A stretch of 64,000 nt of DNA from Haloarcula pellucida (GTDB lineage: Archaea > Halobacteriota > Halobacteria > Halobacteriales > Haloarculaceae). The translations under genes and the position numbers were made by a program. The notes under the pieces were generated by a model. The model was given only the letters and a program-made list of their open reading frames with translations, did not search any database and was not told the DNA's origin. The DNA lies in assembly GCF_014647235.1 (NCBI RefSeq), contig NZ_BMOU01000005.1:248379-312378 (forward strand), read 5' to 3'. Positions 51,661 to 60,403 of this stretch are shown one piece after another (positions within the stretch are counted from its first letter, which is position 1; each line of letters opens with the position of its first letter).

Positions 51661-52521
51661 ATGGAGGTCGACTGCGAAGGCTGCGCCGGGTGTTGCATCG
51701 ACTGGCGCCCGCTCACCGGCCGCGACATCGACCACGAGCGCCGCGGGCCGTTCGAACCGCTGGACGACACCTACAACCTCGTCCCCCTCTCCCGCGAAGA
51801 GGTCCGCGGATTCGTCGACGCGGGGTACGGCGACGCCCTCCGACCGCGCCTGTGGCGGGCCGAGGACGACGACCGGAGCGTCACGCTCGACGGCGTCGAC
51901 GTGGCCGCCATCGACGACCGGCCCGTCTTCTTCGTGGGCCTGCGCAAGCCGCCGAAACCCGTCGCGCCGTTCGACCGGCCGTCGACGTGGCTCCGGGCCT
52001 GCGTGTTTCTGGACCCGACGACGCTGCAGTGTCGCATCCACGACGGCGACCACTACCCCCACGCGTGCAGTACCTACCCCGGCGAGAATCTGCTCTTAGA
52101 GACCGAAACGGAGTGTGAACGCGTCGAGTCCGTCCACGGCGGTCGCCGCTTGCTCGACGACGACCCGCCGGACGTGACGCCGCTGTTCGGGCCGGGTGCC
52201 GTCGGTGAGCGCGTGTTCGCCCACCCCGAGCCAGAGCGCGTCGCGGGTACTGTCAGGCGATTCCGCGACGACGACCTCACCGCCGAAGACCGGGCCGAGT
52301 TCGTCGCCGTCGCCACCGCGTCCAGTCCGGGGACGCTCGTCGTCAACGACGAGCGATACGAACAGGCGCTCGAGGCGGTCTCGAACGCCGATTCGTGGGC
52401 CGGCCGAGCCATCGAGCGGTGGACCGAAAGGGCCGGTGGATTCGGTGCGAGTGCGCCCGATCCCGACGTCGCCCGCCGAGTCGAAGACGACGACGGCGCA
52501 CCGCCGACGCCCGGGTGGTGA
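51661..52521 (+). CDS. YkgJ-type cysteine-cluster protein
   Basis: 286 residues. MEVDCEGCAGCCIDWRPLTG starts with the C-x2-C-x2-CC motif, then LRACVFLDPTTLQCRIHDG and YPHACSTYPGENLL give the remaining cysteines. That pattern (CxxCCxx...C...C) binds an Fe-S or zinc cluster in the YkgJ/UPF0153 family. The C-terminal ~120 residues are acidic and unrelated to known domains. Role unknown; 9 codons upstream another Met exists (MLRGIEHHG) but without family resemblance. Confidence 0.8.
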   Translation: MEVDCEGCAGCCIDWRPLTGRDIDHERRGPFEPLDDTYNLVPLSREEVRGFVDAGYGDALRPRLWRAEDDDRSVTLDGVDVAAIDDRPVFFVGLRKPPKPVAPFDRPSTWLRACVFLDPTTLQCRIHDGDHYPHACSTYPGENLLLETETECERVESVHGGRRLLDDDPPDVTPLFGPGAVGERVFAHPEPERVAGTVRRFRDDDLTAEDRAEFVAVATASSPGTLVVNDERYEQALEAVSNADSWAGRAIERWTERAGGFGASAPDPDVARRVEDDDGAPPTPGW

Positions 52522-52606
52522 GCGGGCGGCCGGGTGAGAGCCCGCCGGGTGAACTGGCCACACGACAGGGGAGCCTTTTAACCTCGTGCCGCGCTGTGAG
52601 TGGAGC

Positions 52607-53650
52607 ATGCACGTGCTGGTGACCGGCGCGACGGGGTTCGTGGGGAGCCACCTCGTCCCCGCACTCCGCGCCGCCGGCCACGACGTCCGCGCGCTCGTCA
52701 GGGACCCGTCGGCGTACGATCCACCGGACGGCGTCGACGTGGCGACGGGCGACCTGTTGGAGACGGGCAGCTTCGAGGACGCACTGGACGGCGTCGACGT
52801 CGCTTACTACCTCGTCCACTCGATGCGGGCCGGGGCCGACTACGCCGAGCGTGACCGTCGGGCCGCGAGGAACTTCCGGGCCGCCGCCGACGCCGCCGGG
52901 GTGGACCGCGTCGTCTATCTGGGCGGCCTCGGCGAGGATGACGAGATGCGCTCGAAACACCTCCGCTCGCGTCGCGAGGTGGAGTACCTCCTCGCCGACG
53001 GCGCGTACGACCTGACGGCGCTCCGGGCCGCCATCGTCATCGGTACCGGGAGCGCCAGTTTCCGCCTCATCCGGGAACTGAACGCGCGACTCCCGGTGAT
53101 GCTGACCCCGCGCTGGGTCCGCACGGACTGTCATCCTATCGCCATCGAGGACGTCGTCGAGTACCTCGTCGGCGTCCTCGAAACGCCGTCGACGGCCGGC
53201 GAGACGTACGAGGTCGGTGGCCCAGAGGTGATGACCTACGCGGAGATACTCCGCCGGACCGGACAGGTGATGCACGACGAAGAGCCACGCATCGTCCCGA
53301 TCCCGATACTGAGTCCGCGGCTGTCGGCACTCTCCATCGGACTCGTGACCGACGTACCCTCGACGGTCGCCAGACCGCTCATCCGCGGGCTGAAGACCCC
53401 CGTGGTGGCGAGCGACGACAGCATCCAGCAGTCAGTTCCGGTGACGCTGACGCCGTTCGACGAGGCCGTCGACCGGGCACTGCAGGGCACCCGAGAGAGT
53501 GCCCGCATCCCCGCCGTCGCCGACGGTGGTGCGTCGAGCGAAGCGAGGCGAACCTCCTCAGAGCCCCGGCCCGACGGCTGCGAGCACGCGAAGCGCGTCC
53601 GAGCGCCCACAGACCAGCAGCCCGACGGTGGTGAGTCGAATGAGCAGTGA
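52607..53650 (+). CDS. NAD(P)H-binding SDR protein (NmrA/complex-I-associated type)
   Basis: 347 residues. Rossmann motif HVLVTGATGFVGSHLVPAL (2-20), then VRALVRDPSAYDPP and DVAYYLVHSMRAG, with HPIAIEDVVEYLV. It resembles the atypical SDRs close to NDUFA9 and cell-surface-type epimerases. The last ~50 residues (from about RIPAVADGGAS) are repetitive and charged, encoded by a GC-rich repeat-like DNA segment; GACGGTGGTG occurs at both its ends. The next gene overlaps by 11 nt. Reaction unknown. Confidence 0.75.
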   Translation: MHVLVTGATGFVGSHLVPALRAAGHDVRALVRDPSAYDPPDGVDVATGDLLETGSFEDALDGVDVAYYLVHSMRAGADYAERDRRAARNFRAAADAAGVDRVVYLGGLGEDDEMRSKHLRSRREVEYLLADGAYDLTALRAAIVIGTGSASFRLIRELNARLPVMLTPRWVRTDCHPIAIEDVVEYLVGVLETPSTAGETYEVGGPEVMTYAEILRRTGQVMHDEEPRIVPIPILSPRLSALSIGLVTDVPSTVARPLIRGLKTPVVASDDSIQQSVPVTLTPFDEAVDRALQGTRESARIPAVADGGASSEARRTSSEPRPDGCEHAKRVRAPTDQQPDGGESNEQ

Positions 53651-54374
53651 GAGTCCCCATCCCGACTACGGCGAGACGTGGGTGTACGAGAGCATCGTCG
53701 GCGCGCTTCCCGGTATCCACCTCCCGACGTGGGCCGCACTGGCCATCCAACTTGTCGTCTTCGAGGTGGCCGTCGTCGCGATGGCGTGGTACTACGACGT
53801 CTGGAACGCCGCCATCGCAGCGACGGCCGTCGTCTTCGTCGCTACCATCGGGAGCATCGAGATGCTGCGCATCAGCACGCTCATCCGCCGCATCGACGTC
53901 CCGCCGACCTATCGAGCGCTGCTGTTCTCCTCGAACATGGAGGTGGTGCTGTCGGTGCTCGCGTACATCGCGATGCTGACCCACCTGTTCGTCTTCGACC
54001 CACAGACCAGAGAAGTCCCGCTCGTCACGACGCTGTTCGGCGAGGAGCCGCCGGTACTGGTGGTGTACCTGACGCTGCTCATCCTCTGGGACGTGAGCTA
54101 CCGCATCGGCACGGGATGGTGGGCCAGCGTCACCGGCCTCTGGCGGTCGTTGCGCTTCCGGTTCGACCCGGAGACGGCACGGGTCTTCCAGCGGGCCGAC
54201 TTGGAGACGTGGGGGTTCGGCGTACTCCAGTTGGTACTGGTGCCGTTCGTGCTGAACCAGCCAGTCCTGCTCGCGGCGCTGATAGCTCACGTCGTGGCGG
54301 TGACAGTGGTCACGGCCGTGTCGGTGACGTTGCTACAGGTCCGGTCGAGAAAGGCCGGCGTTACTCGGAGTTGA
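53640..54374 (+). CDS. Haloarchaeal polytopic membrane protein (DUF7530-like)
   Basis: 244 residues with six to seven hydrophobic segments (about 30-50, 56-76, 95-112, 130-148, 205-225, 228-245 by count). PHPDYGETWVYESIVGALPGIHLPTW near the start and RSLRFRFDPETARVFQRADLETWGFG near the end are the conserved parts. No transport motif is visible. Start ATG at 53640 overlaps the SDR gene by 11 nt, so expression is coupled to it. Family number is recalled, not checked. Confidence 0.6.
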   Translation: MSSESPHPDYGETWVYESIVGALPGIHLPTWAALAIQLVVFEVAVVAMAWYYDVWNAAIAATAVVFVATIGSIEMLRISTLIRRIDVPPTYRALLFSSNMEVVLSVLAYIAMLTHLFVFDPQTREVPLVTTLFGEEPPVLVVYLTLLILWDVSYRIGTGWWASVTGLWRSLRFRFDPETARVFQRADLETWGFGVLQLVLVPFVLNQPVLLAALIAHVVAVTVVTAVSVTLLQVRSRKAGVTRS

Positions 54375-54534
54375 TCTGCTTGAACTGGTCCAGCAGCTCC
54401 TCGGTGGACTCCCCACTGTCGTAGTCGACAGTCCCGTGATACGCTGTGCGGTCGTCGTCCTCCGACAGGTCGACTTCGTTGTTCTTGCGTTCACGGCGTT
54501 CGTGTTCGTCGTCGTCATACGCTCCCATAGACAT
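54361..54534 (-). CDS. DUF5786-like small acidic protein
   Basis: 57 residues: MSMGAYDDDEHERRERKNNEVDLSEDDDRT, then YHGTVDYDSGESTEELLDQFKQINSE. A basic patch follows an acidic start, with a C-terminal helix; the pattern matches proteins annotated DUF5786 in haloarchaea. Function unknown. A Met two codons later (54528) is possible. It overlaps the convergent membrane-protein gene by 14 nt. A T-rich promoter region lies upstream. Confidence 0.65.
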   Translation of the reverse strand: MSMGAYDDDEHERRERKNNEVDLSEDDDRTAYHGTVDYDSGESTEELLDQFKQINSE

Positions 54535-54692
54535 GCGTTACCACACTCGAACTTGCGTGTTAGTACCTATCAATGTAACGGTCGGAGCGATTTTCGACGT
54601 TCGAACCCTATCTCTGCCGTTCTCAGCCATTTCGTCCCGTGTGATGCCCCGGATGCGGAACGCACAAGACCACCGACCGACTACTGACGGGT

Positions 54693-55667
54693 GTGGCTGG
54701 CCCACTTCGATTTCGCTACTCGACCGAGCGCTGGAGCGAGGACCGCGTCCGGCGTGACCTCCTCTCTCCCCTGCAGAGCACCTTCGGCGCCGAACTGAAC
54801 GGCCCGTGGTTCGCCCCACCCGAAGGGTGGACGGCCCGCCGGCTGGAGATGGACAACGGCGACCTCGCGCTCTTTTGCTGGAACGGCAACGAAGCCTACT
54901 GGCTCGGTAACACACAGACGCCGGAGACCCTCTGGCGGACGAACAAGCGCACGTTCGAGGAGTCCCCCGACCCCATCTCCGAGTGGGCCCAGCGCGAACT
55001 GCTGGCCCAGTTGGAGGTCGAGGACCCGTGGCTCACCGAGTACGAAACCGTCTCGCACTTCTTTCTCCCCGTCTTCCTCTCGAAGGACGGCCGGGAGTCC
55101 ACCCGCGAGTTCTTCCGCGACCACGCCGGGGGGTTCCCCGACGCCAGTCAGGCCGAGGGCCTTCGGTTCTACGACGACTTCCTCGCGACCGGTGTGTTAG
55201 ACGAGTACCGCTACACCATGGCCAGCAAACTCGGGACCAGCGAGGGGTTCGACCTCTCGCGAATGCAGGCGACGATGGGGGAGTTCAACACCGCCAAACT
55301 GCTCGTCGACTCGGGCAACGACATCGAACCCGAGGTGGAACTCGGGTCGGGCCACTCCGTCGACTTCCGCGTCGAGGACACTCTCGTGGAGGTGACGCGT
55401 CCCCGCCCGCCGACTCGCCGGCAGGTCGACACCGCCATCGGCGCGCTGAAGGCCTCCGGCGACGCGAAGACCCGCGACCAACTGGCCGCCCATCCGGGGG
55501 CCGTACTGGTCGTCGACTGCACCTCCTTCCGCGACGACGAGTGGCACCGCGTCCACGCCGAGAAACCCGGCGTGGGCTACGAACCGCTCGTGGTGTTTCG
55601 CTACCGCCCCGACGGCCGCGTCGAGGGGTACTCCCGCGGGTCGGTACCGTTCCCGCTCCCGTTCTGA
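54693..55667 (+). CDS. DUF5784 family protein, possible PD-(D/E)XK fold
   Basis: 324 residues from a GTG at 54693 (MAGPLRFRYS). No hydrophobic segments. The segment IEPEVELGSGHSVDFRV followed by EDTLVEVTRPRP is arranged like a PD-(D/E)XK core: glutamate in the first strand, D-x-R, then E-V-T in place of ExK, with a helix after it. If real, the fold could cut or bind DNA, but the missing lysine leaves that open. Haloarchaeal family of unknown function; gene stands alone. Confidence 0.6.
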   Translation: MAGPLRFRYSTERWSEDRVRRDLLSPLQSTFGAELNGPWFAPPEGWTARRLEMDNGDLALFCWNGNEAYWLGNTQTPETLWRTNKRTFEESPDPISEWAQRELLAQLEVEDPWLTEYETVSHFFLPVFLSKDGRESTREFFRDHAGGFPDASQAEGLRFYDDFLATGVLDEYRYTMASKLGTSEGFDLSRMQATMGEFNTAKLLVDSGNDIEPEVELGSGHSVDFRVEDTLVEVTRPRPPTRRQVDTAIGALKASGDAKTRDQLAAHPGAVLVVDCTSFRDDEWHRVHAEKPGVGYEPLVVFRYRPDGRVEGYSRGSVPFPLPF

Positions 55668-55783
55668 CGTGCGCTCCCGTTTGTTTCATCGCTGTCCCGG
55701 TAAATGACGCCGCCCGACGGGAGAAAGGTTTCAACCCCCCGCGTCGAATCGGTGGCCGTGGCCGAGCAATCGGCCGAGATACC

Positions 55784-56452
55784 ATGGACGTCGATACATT
55801 CATCAACGCGAACCGACCGGACGAGGGCGGCGACACCTTCCAGCTAGAGAGCAGCAAGCTCCTCGACATCGCCGTCGACGGGACTGTACTGACGAAAGCC
55901 GGCGCGATGGTCGCCCACGACGGGGACCTCACCTTCACGGGGAAGTCCAACGCCGAGGGCGGCCTGACTGGCTTCATCAAGTCGAAGGCGACCAGCGAAG
56001 GCACCCCCGTGATGGAGGTCGAAGGCACCGGCCACCTCTACGTCGCCGATCAGGGGAAAGAGATACAGATAATGGACCTAAACGAGGACGAGTCCATCTC
56101 CGTCAACGGCAACGACGTACTCGCCTTCGAGTCGAGCATCGACTACAGCATCTCCACCATCGGCAGCCTCGCCGGGTCCGCCACCGGCGGCCTGACGAAC
56201 GTCTTTCTCGAAGGCCCTGGCAGCGTCGCCATCACGACCCACGGCGACCCGCTGGTGCTCACCCCGCCGGTCAAGACCGACCCGGCGGCGACCGTCGCCT
56301 GGAGCGCCGACAACTCCCCCTCTAGCAGCGTCAACCGGAGCCTCTCGGACATGATCGGCCAGTCCTCCGGCGAGCAGTACCAACTGGAGTTTTCGAACCC
56401 CGACGGGTTCGTCATCGTCCAGCCCTTCGAAGAAGTCGGCCCGCAGCAGTAA
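55784..56452 (+). CDS. AIM24 family protein
   Basis: 222 residues from the ATG at 55784. The AIM24 (DUF124) beta-rich fold is evident: SSKLLDIAVDGTVLTKAGAMVAHDGDLTFTG, later LYVADQGKEIQIMDLNEDESISVNGNDVLAFE and VFLEGPGSVAITTHGDPLVL. Bacterial members are tied to membrane or stress responses; mitochondrial AIM24 helps assemble MICOS. Role here unknown. Confidence 0.8.
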   Translation: MDVDTFINANRPDEGGDTFQLESSKLLDIAVDGTVLTKAGAMVAHDGDLTFTGKSNAEGGLTGFIKSKATSEGTPVMEVEGTGHLYVADQGKEIQIMDLNEDESISVNGNDVLAFESSIDYSISTIGSLAGSATGGLTNVFLEGPGSVAITTHGDPLVLTPPVKTDPAATVAWSADNSPSSSVNRSLSDMIGQSSGEQYQLEFSNPDGFVIVQPFEEVGPQQ

Positions 56453-56494
56453 GTCGGTGGGCCGCTTTTAGTCCCGGCCGTCGTACCTCGGGCC

Positions 56495-56938
56495 ATGCCC
56501 CACATCGCGGACACGCACATCGTCAATCGCGAGCGAGTTCAGCCGACCCACGCCAACAACTACGAGAGCGCCCACGGAGGCATCGTCATGAAGTGGATGG
56601 ACGAAATCGGCGCGATGTCCGCGATGCGGGCCGCTGAAGAGACCTGTGTCACCGCGCAGATGTCCCGCGTCGACTTCGAGCGCCCCATCCCCATCGGCGA
56701 CACCGCCCTCGTCGAGTCGTGGGCCTACGCCACCGGCCGGACGAGCGTCCGTGTTCGCATCGAAGTGTCGCGCGAGAACCCCCGAACCGGCGAGACCGAG
56801 GAGACCACGAGCGCCTACGCCACCTTCGTCGCCGTCGAGGACGGGACGCCGGTCCCGGTGCCCGAACTGACCGTGCACGGCGAGAAGTGCAAGGAGTTGC
56901 GGGACCGAGCGCTCGCCGAGGAACCCGAGCGGGAGTGA
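56495..56938 (+). CDS. Acyl-CoA thioesterase (hotdog fold)
   Basis: 147 residues. HANNYESAHGGIVMKWMDEIGAMSAMRAA is the hotdog thioesterase motif with the conserved Asn-x2-Gly-x2-...-Asp helix; MSRVDFERPIPIGDTALVESWAYATGRTSVRVRIEV follows the acyl-CoA hydrolase order. Hydrolyses acyl-CoA thioesters; chain length unknown. TATA-like CTTTTAG ~29 nt before the ATG. Its end lies next to the tRNA-derived repeat at 56957. Confidence 0.85.
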   Translation: MPHIADTHIVNRERVQPTHANNYESAHGGIVMKWMDEIGAMSAMRAAEETCVTAQMSRVDFERPIPIGDTALVESWAYATGRTSVRVRIEVSRENPRTGETEETTSAYATFVAVEDGTPVPVPELTVHGEKCKELRDRALAEEPERE

Positions 56939-57273
56939 GCGGCGATTGACAGGGAGTCACATCCCGCGTACAGCTTTCGCTCCTCACGTCCGTTCGTCGC
57001 AGAAAGCCTCGGCCGGAATTTGAATCCGGGGTCTCGTCTGTACTAAGGACGAAATTCCATCCGTGTTCTGACAACACGGGATTTCCGATGTGCAGCTACA
57101 CAGGTCCGTGTCTCTGGGTCAGGATTCAGCTGCCATCTCGTGCTATCGAACTGTCTCACTACTCCTGAGACAACCGCAAACGACACAGAGACGGGCCAGA
57201 ACTATTCCCGCTTGTGTGCGTGACGAGGAGAGAACTCCTGTAAGATCATGCTATTCAGTCCGTGATGTATCAG
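56939..57273. other. Intergenic: island left border
   Basis: 335 nt without a convincing gene. It starts with the 95-nt repeat of the tRNA-Thr end at 56957-57051. Downstream, a short inverted repeat CCGTGTTCTGACAACACGG lies at 57061-57079. Confidence 0.6.
56957..57051. repeat. Direct repeat of the tRNA-Thr 3' region (left copy, attachment-site-like)
   Basis: Matches 61434-61528 in the same orientation at 90 of 95 positions. Positions 57006-57051 copy the 3' part of the tRNA-Thr gene (acceptor end through the T arm to the anticodon stem); 56957-57005 copy its downstream flank. The 5' half of the tRNA is absent, so this copy cannot be functional. Looks like an att site. Confidence 0.75.
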
Positions 57274-57528
57274 CTATTCTCTGCTGTGGTCGTCATTGGC
57301 TGAAATCGGAAGACGGTCAACGAGCGTGTTCACAACCGGGAAAAACACCGCTGCTGACGGCCATGCGACGACAAACGCGACCGTGGCCGTCTGCAGCCAT
57401 TCGCCAACGAACCCTGGCCCGATGCCATCGAACAGTGCTCGCAGGGCCAGTGCGATGGTGAGGCTCATGAACATCGCCATCAAACCAGCTGTGGCCACGT
57501 TCCGAGCGAGTTGCGAGCGTGCTACCAT
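57274..57528 (-). CDS. DUF2798-type small membrane protein
   Basis: 84 residues. MVARSQLARNVATAGLMAMFMSLTIAL is the first helix, and TATVAFVVAWPSAAVFFPVVNTLVDRL the second, with the AFVVAWPxAxxxxPxxxxLVxxL pattern of DUF2798. Two-helix membrane proteins of unknown role, often near regulators. ATG at 57528. This is the first gene on the island side of the left repeat; codon use has more A/T at third positions than the flanking core genes. Confidence 0.65.
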   Translation of the reverse strand: MVARSQLARNVATAGLMAMFMSLTIALALRALFDGIGPGFVGEWLQTATVAFVVAWPSAAVFFPVVNTLVDRLPISANDDHSRE

Positions 57529-58067
57529 ACTCTGCCCTCCTGTCTAGCCACTCCGGAAGGGCCGTCCCGAGTTGCGATCGTATTCCAGTCGCGATTGGTA
57601 TCTCCGCTTGGATGAGCTTCGAACATGACGTTACTACAAACGGGATGGGTATCTAATGCGATTTTCACTAGAAATACAAGGTTCTCAAGCCGAGGTTCTA
57701 GATATTCAAGGCACTCGGCCGAGCTATTCAGGCGCTAATAAACCGGTCTAAGCCGGCTCTCTTCACCTTGTTCCTCTATGAATCACCAACGGCGATCTAA
57801 AGAACAGACGGGAATATCTCGCGTGACACGTGAGCAAGGGTTTTGTCGTCGGTGTTTGCCGTAGTGCGATATTTGGATCTTGAATTCCTATCTGAAGGTT
57901 GTCTTAGACCTCGAATTTATAGTGGAAATCGCAATCAGACAGTACGACGTACCTGTTCTTGTGAGGAATCCGATGATTGCAAAGTCGAGACCGCACGTCG
58001 TCCGTGACCGTACTTGGAAGCCAGATCGCCGTGACGAAATGCTCCGCGTCGCGCTGGGTGAGCAGAG
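57529..58067. other. Low-GC intergenic region on the island
   Basis: 539 nt, clearly more A/T-rich than the chromosome (for example ATTCTAGATATTCAAGGC-like words and TTTATAGTGG near 57917). It contains the divergent promoter area of the DUF2798 gene and possibly that of the metallo-beta-lactamase gene. A 63-codon frame starting at 57880 has no recognisable domain and needs a TTG start; I do not support it. Confidence 0.5.
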
Positions 58068-58895
58068 ATGAAGGTCACGGTGCTGGCCGACAACACGGTT
58101 GCAACGGGGATCCCGAAAGGCCTCCGTGGCGAGTGGGGGTTCGCGGCCGCAATAGACGATGTGCTGTTCGATACCGGTCAATCCACTGCCGCACTCGACA
58201 ATGCACGGTTGCTCGACGTCGATACGAAATTCGACGACATCGTGTTGAGCCATGCCCACTACGATCACACCAAAGGTCTCGAAGCGTTTCTCGACCCGTT
58301 CGACAGTCCGACCGTCTACTGCCATCCCGACATCTGGAACGAGCGGTTCATCCGGGAACCCGCGGACGGCAGGACACTGGCCGATCCGATCCACATCGGT
58401 ATCCCCTATTCGCGGGCCGAAGTCGAAACGGGCGCCGACATCGTCGAACACCGTGACCCAGTAGCGGTGAGCGATGGCGTGTTCGCACTCGGAGAGATTC
58501 CCCGGACTCACGCCGACAACCCCGCCCATCTTCGCGAGGAGAACGGTGAGCTAGTCGAGGATTCGGTGCCCGATGATCAATCGGTCGCTGTCAAAACTAC
58601 CGACGGTACGGCTCTCGTCCTCGGATGCTGTCACGCGGGCCTTCGCAATACCATCGAGCACGCCGAGACTGTCACCGGTCAGGAAGTTCGCTACGTTATC
58701 GGCGGCACCCACCTTGTCGCCTGTGATGCGGACGAAATCCACGACCTGGCGGACTGGGTAGAGGGCAAACTCGACGTGTTCGCCGGAACCCACTGCACTG
58801 GCTTCCAAGCCGAGAAAATCCTCTCGGAGCGTCTCCCTGGTGCGTTCCGCTCCGTCGGCGTCGGGAGTTCGATCGAGCTTCCGCAGAGAGTCTGA
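58068..58895 (+). CDS. Metallo-beta-lactamase fold hydrolase
   Basis: 275 residues. The di-metal site motif is HAHYDHTKG (62-70, H-x-H-x-D-H), preceded by VLFDTGQS and followed by HPDIWNER and GCCHAGLRNT. The overall order resembles the group annotated as RFAP-synthase-like or hydroxyacylglutathione-hydrolase-like proteins. Substrate unknown. It is on the island, adjacent to the MATE exporter by 10 nt, and likely co-transcribed. Confidence 0.8.
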   Translation: MKVTVLADNTVATGIPKGLRGEWGFAAAIDDVLFDTGQSTAALDNARLLDVDTKFDDIVLSHAHYDHTKGLEAFLDPFDSPTVYCHPDIWNERFIREPADGRTLADPIHIGIPYSRAEVETGADIVEHRDPVAVSDGVFALGEIPRTHADNPAHLREENGELVEDSVPDDQSVAVKTTDGTALVLGCCHAGLRNTIEHAETVTGQEVRYVIGGTHLVACDADEIHDLADWVEGKLDVFAGTHCTGFQAEKILSERLPGAFRSVGVGSSIELPQRV

Positions 58896-58905
58896 CGCGG
58901 CACTC

Positions 58906-60321
58906 ATGTTCAACCCCGTCGTTTGGTGGTTCCGGTGGCTCGCGCGTCGACTAGCCGGCGTGGGTATCATCGATGGCCAGCGCGGACAGCGGATCGCGGA
59001 CCTCGCGTCGCCACGGATCCTGACGATGATTGCTAGATTCTCGCTCCGTGCGTCTGACATTGCGATGGTCGGGCTGGCCGTCGGCTCCGCAGGAATCGTG
59101 GGCATCTCGTTCGCAGTCGTCTACTGGCAATTCGCGTTCGCCTTCGGAATTGGTATCGCTGGTGGCACGATCGGATTGGTCGCACAGCGCTACAGTGCCG
59201 ACCGGAATACAGACGCGAGTCTCGTGGTCAAACAGAGCGTACTCCTCGGTGTCGGGCTCGGCATCCCCTTCGTCGTCGCGTATTGGTTCGGTGCTGAGGA
59301 GTTGATCGGTGTGTTCACCGAGGACAGTCGAACGCTCCGATACGGCTCGACGTATTTGCGGCTGAGTGCGATCGCCCTCCTGTTCGTCACGTTCACTGTC
59401 ATCGTGAGCCGCGCGCTCGCCGGAGCCGATAACACGTGGATCCCGATGTCGATTCGGGCGACGGGTGCGGTCGGAAACATCGGCCTCAACGCGATATTCA
59501 TCTTCGGCCTTGACCTGGGTGTGTTCGGAGCCGCACTCGCGTCAGTGACTGCGGAAGGGCTGGTGGCGGCGAGTTTCGCGTATGGATTGGTCCACGGCGA
59601 GTTCCCCGGAATCGGCTCGTTCCCACTCTCTGTTTCGGTAACAGGCCCACATCTCGACGTTCGTACACTCCGACAGTTGATCGAGACGTCGGCGCCGTTG
59701 ATCGGCTACCGGCTCGGGAACGTCATCGTTCGATTCCCACTGCTGGCACTGCTCGCGATGGTCGGGCCGACCGTCGTCGCTTCGTTCGAGGTCGCTCGCC
59801 GAGTGCGGAACCTGTTGAACGCATTTGGGGCAGGGTTTTCGATGTCCGCGAGCAGTCTCGTCGGCCAGGCACTGGGACGATCGGACGAACAGCTGGCCGT
59901 CGACTTCGGTCACGACGCGGTTGTTTTCTCGACGGTCGTGTACGTGCTCTCGGGCGTGCTCGTCTTCGCGCTCGCTCCAGTCGTCGCTCGGTTCTTCAGC
60001 ACGAATCCGGAGACGATCGCTCGAACGACCCCGTTCGTTCGGGTTGCTAGCATCAGCTTCGTCGGACTCGGCGTCTTCCGGACGTACGAGGGCATTCTGA
60101 AAGGATCGGGAAACAACCGGTGGACGATGTACGGACGGCTGTTCGGGCTGTATCTCCTGCTCCTGCCGTTGACATATGTCGGGGCAGTGACTTCGTTGGG
60201 GTTCGCTGCTGTGTATGCAGCGCTGATCGCTGAAACGTGGGGTGCCGCCCTCGTGACTGGCTATCGGGTTCGCTCCGAGACGTGGACGGGTCGGTCCCAT
60301 CGTCCGTCAGTTGCAGACTGA
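58906..60321 (+). CDS. MATE family efflux transporter
   Basis: 471 residues from the ATG at 58906. Twelve membrane segments are evident, with the MATE repeat halves meeting around 220-240. N-terminal GIIDGQRGQRIADLASPRILTMI and the middle FGLDLGVFGAALASVTAEGLVAASF fit the family; the C-terminal NRWTMYGRLFGLYLLLLPLTYVG is the usual end. MATE proteins export drugs or metabolites with Na+ or H+ inflow. A haloarchaeal island gene next to a hydrolase suggests efflux of a hydrolysed compound, but this is only an inference. Confidence 0.85.
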   Translation: MFNPVVWWFRWLARRLAGVGIIDGQRGQRIADLASPRILTMIARFSLRASDIAMVGLAVGSAGIVGISFAVVYWQFAFAFGIGIAGGTIGLVAQRYSADRNTDASLVVKQSVLLGVGLGIPFVVAYWFGAEELIGVFTEDSRTLRYGSTYLRLSAIALLFVTFTVIVSRALAGADNTWIPMSIRATGAVGNIGLNAIFIFGLDLGVFGAALASVTAEGLVAASFAYGLVHGEFPGIGSFPLSVSVTGPHLDVRTLRQLIETSAPLIGYRLGNVIVRFPLLALLAMVGPTVVASFEVARRVRNLLNAFGAGFSMSASSLVGQALGRSDEQLAVDFGHDAVVFSTVVYVLSGVLVFALAPVVARFFSTNPETIARTTPFVRVASISFVGLGVFRTYEGILKGSGNNRWTMYGRLFGLYLLLLPLTYVGAVTSLGFAAVYAALIAETWGAALVTGYRVRSETWTGRSHRPSVAD

Positions 60322-60403
60322 CGGAAGCAGTGGTGGCCGATTTTTCACCCCCGCGATAGCAAATCAAGCGTCGTAGTGCCCCGTATCCGGAGTTTCGAAC
60401 CGC

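Noticed and set aside
57006..57051. Second tRNA-Thr gene
   Set aside because: Only the 3' part is present; the acceptor 5' strand and D arm are missing, so it is a repeat fragment.
57880..58071. 63-codon ORF upstream of the MBL hydrolase
   Set aside because: Needs a TTG start, lies in AT-rich non-coding DNA, has no family pattern.
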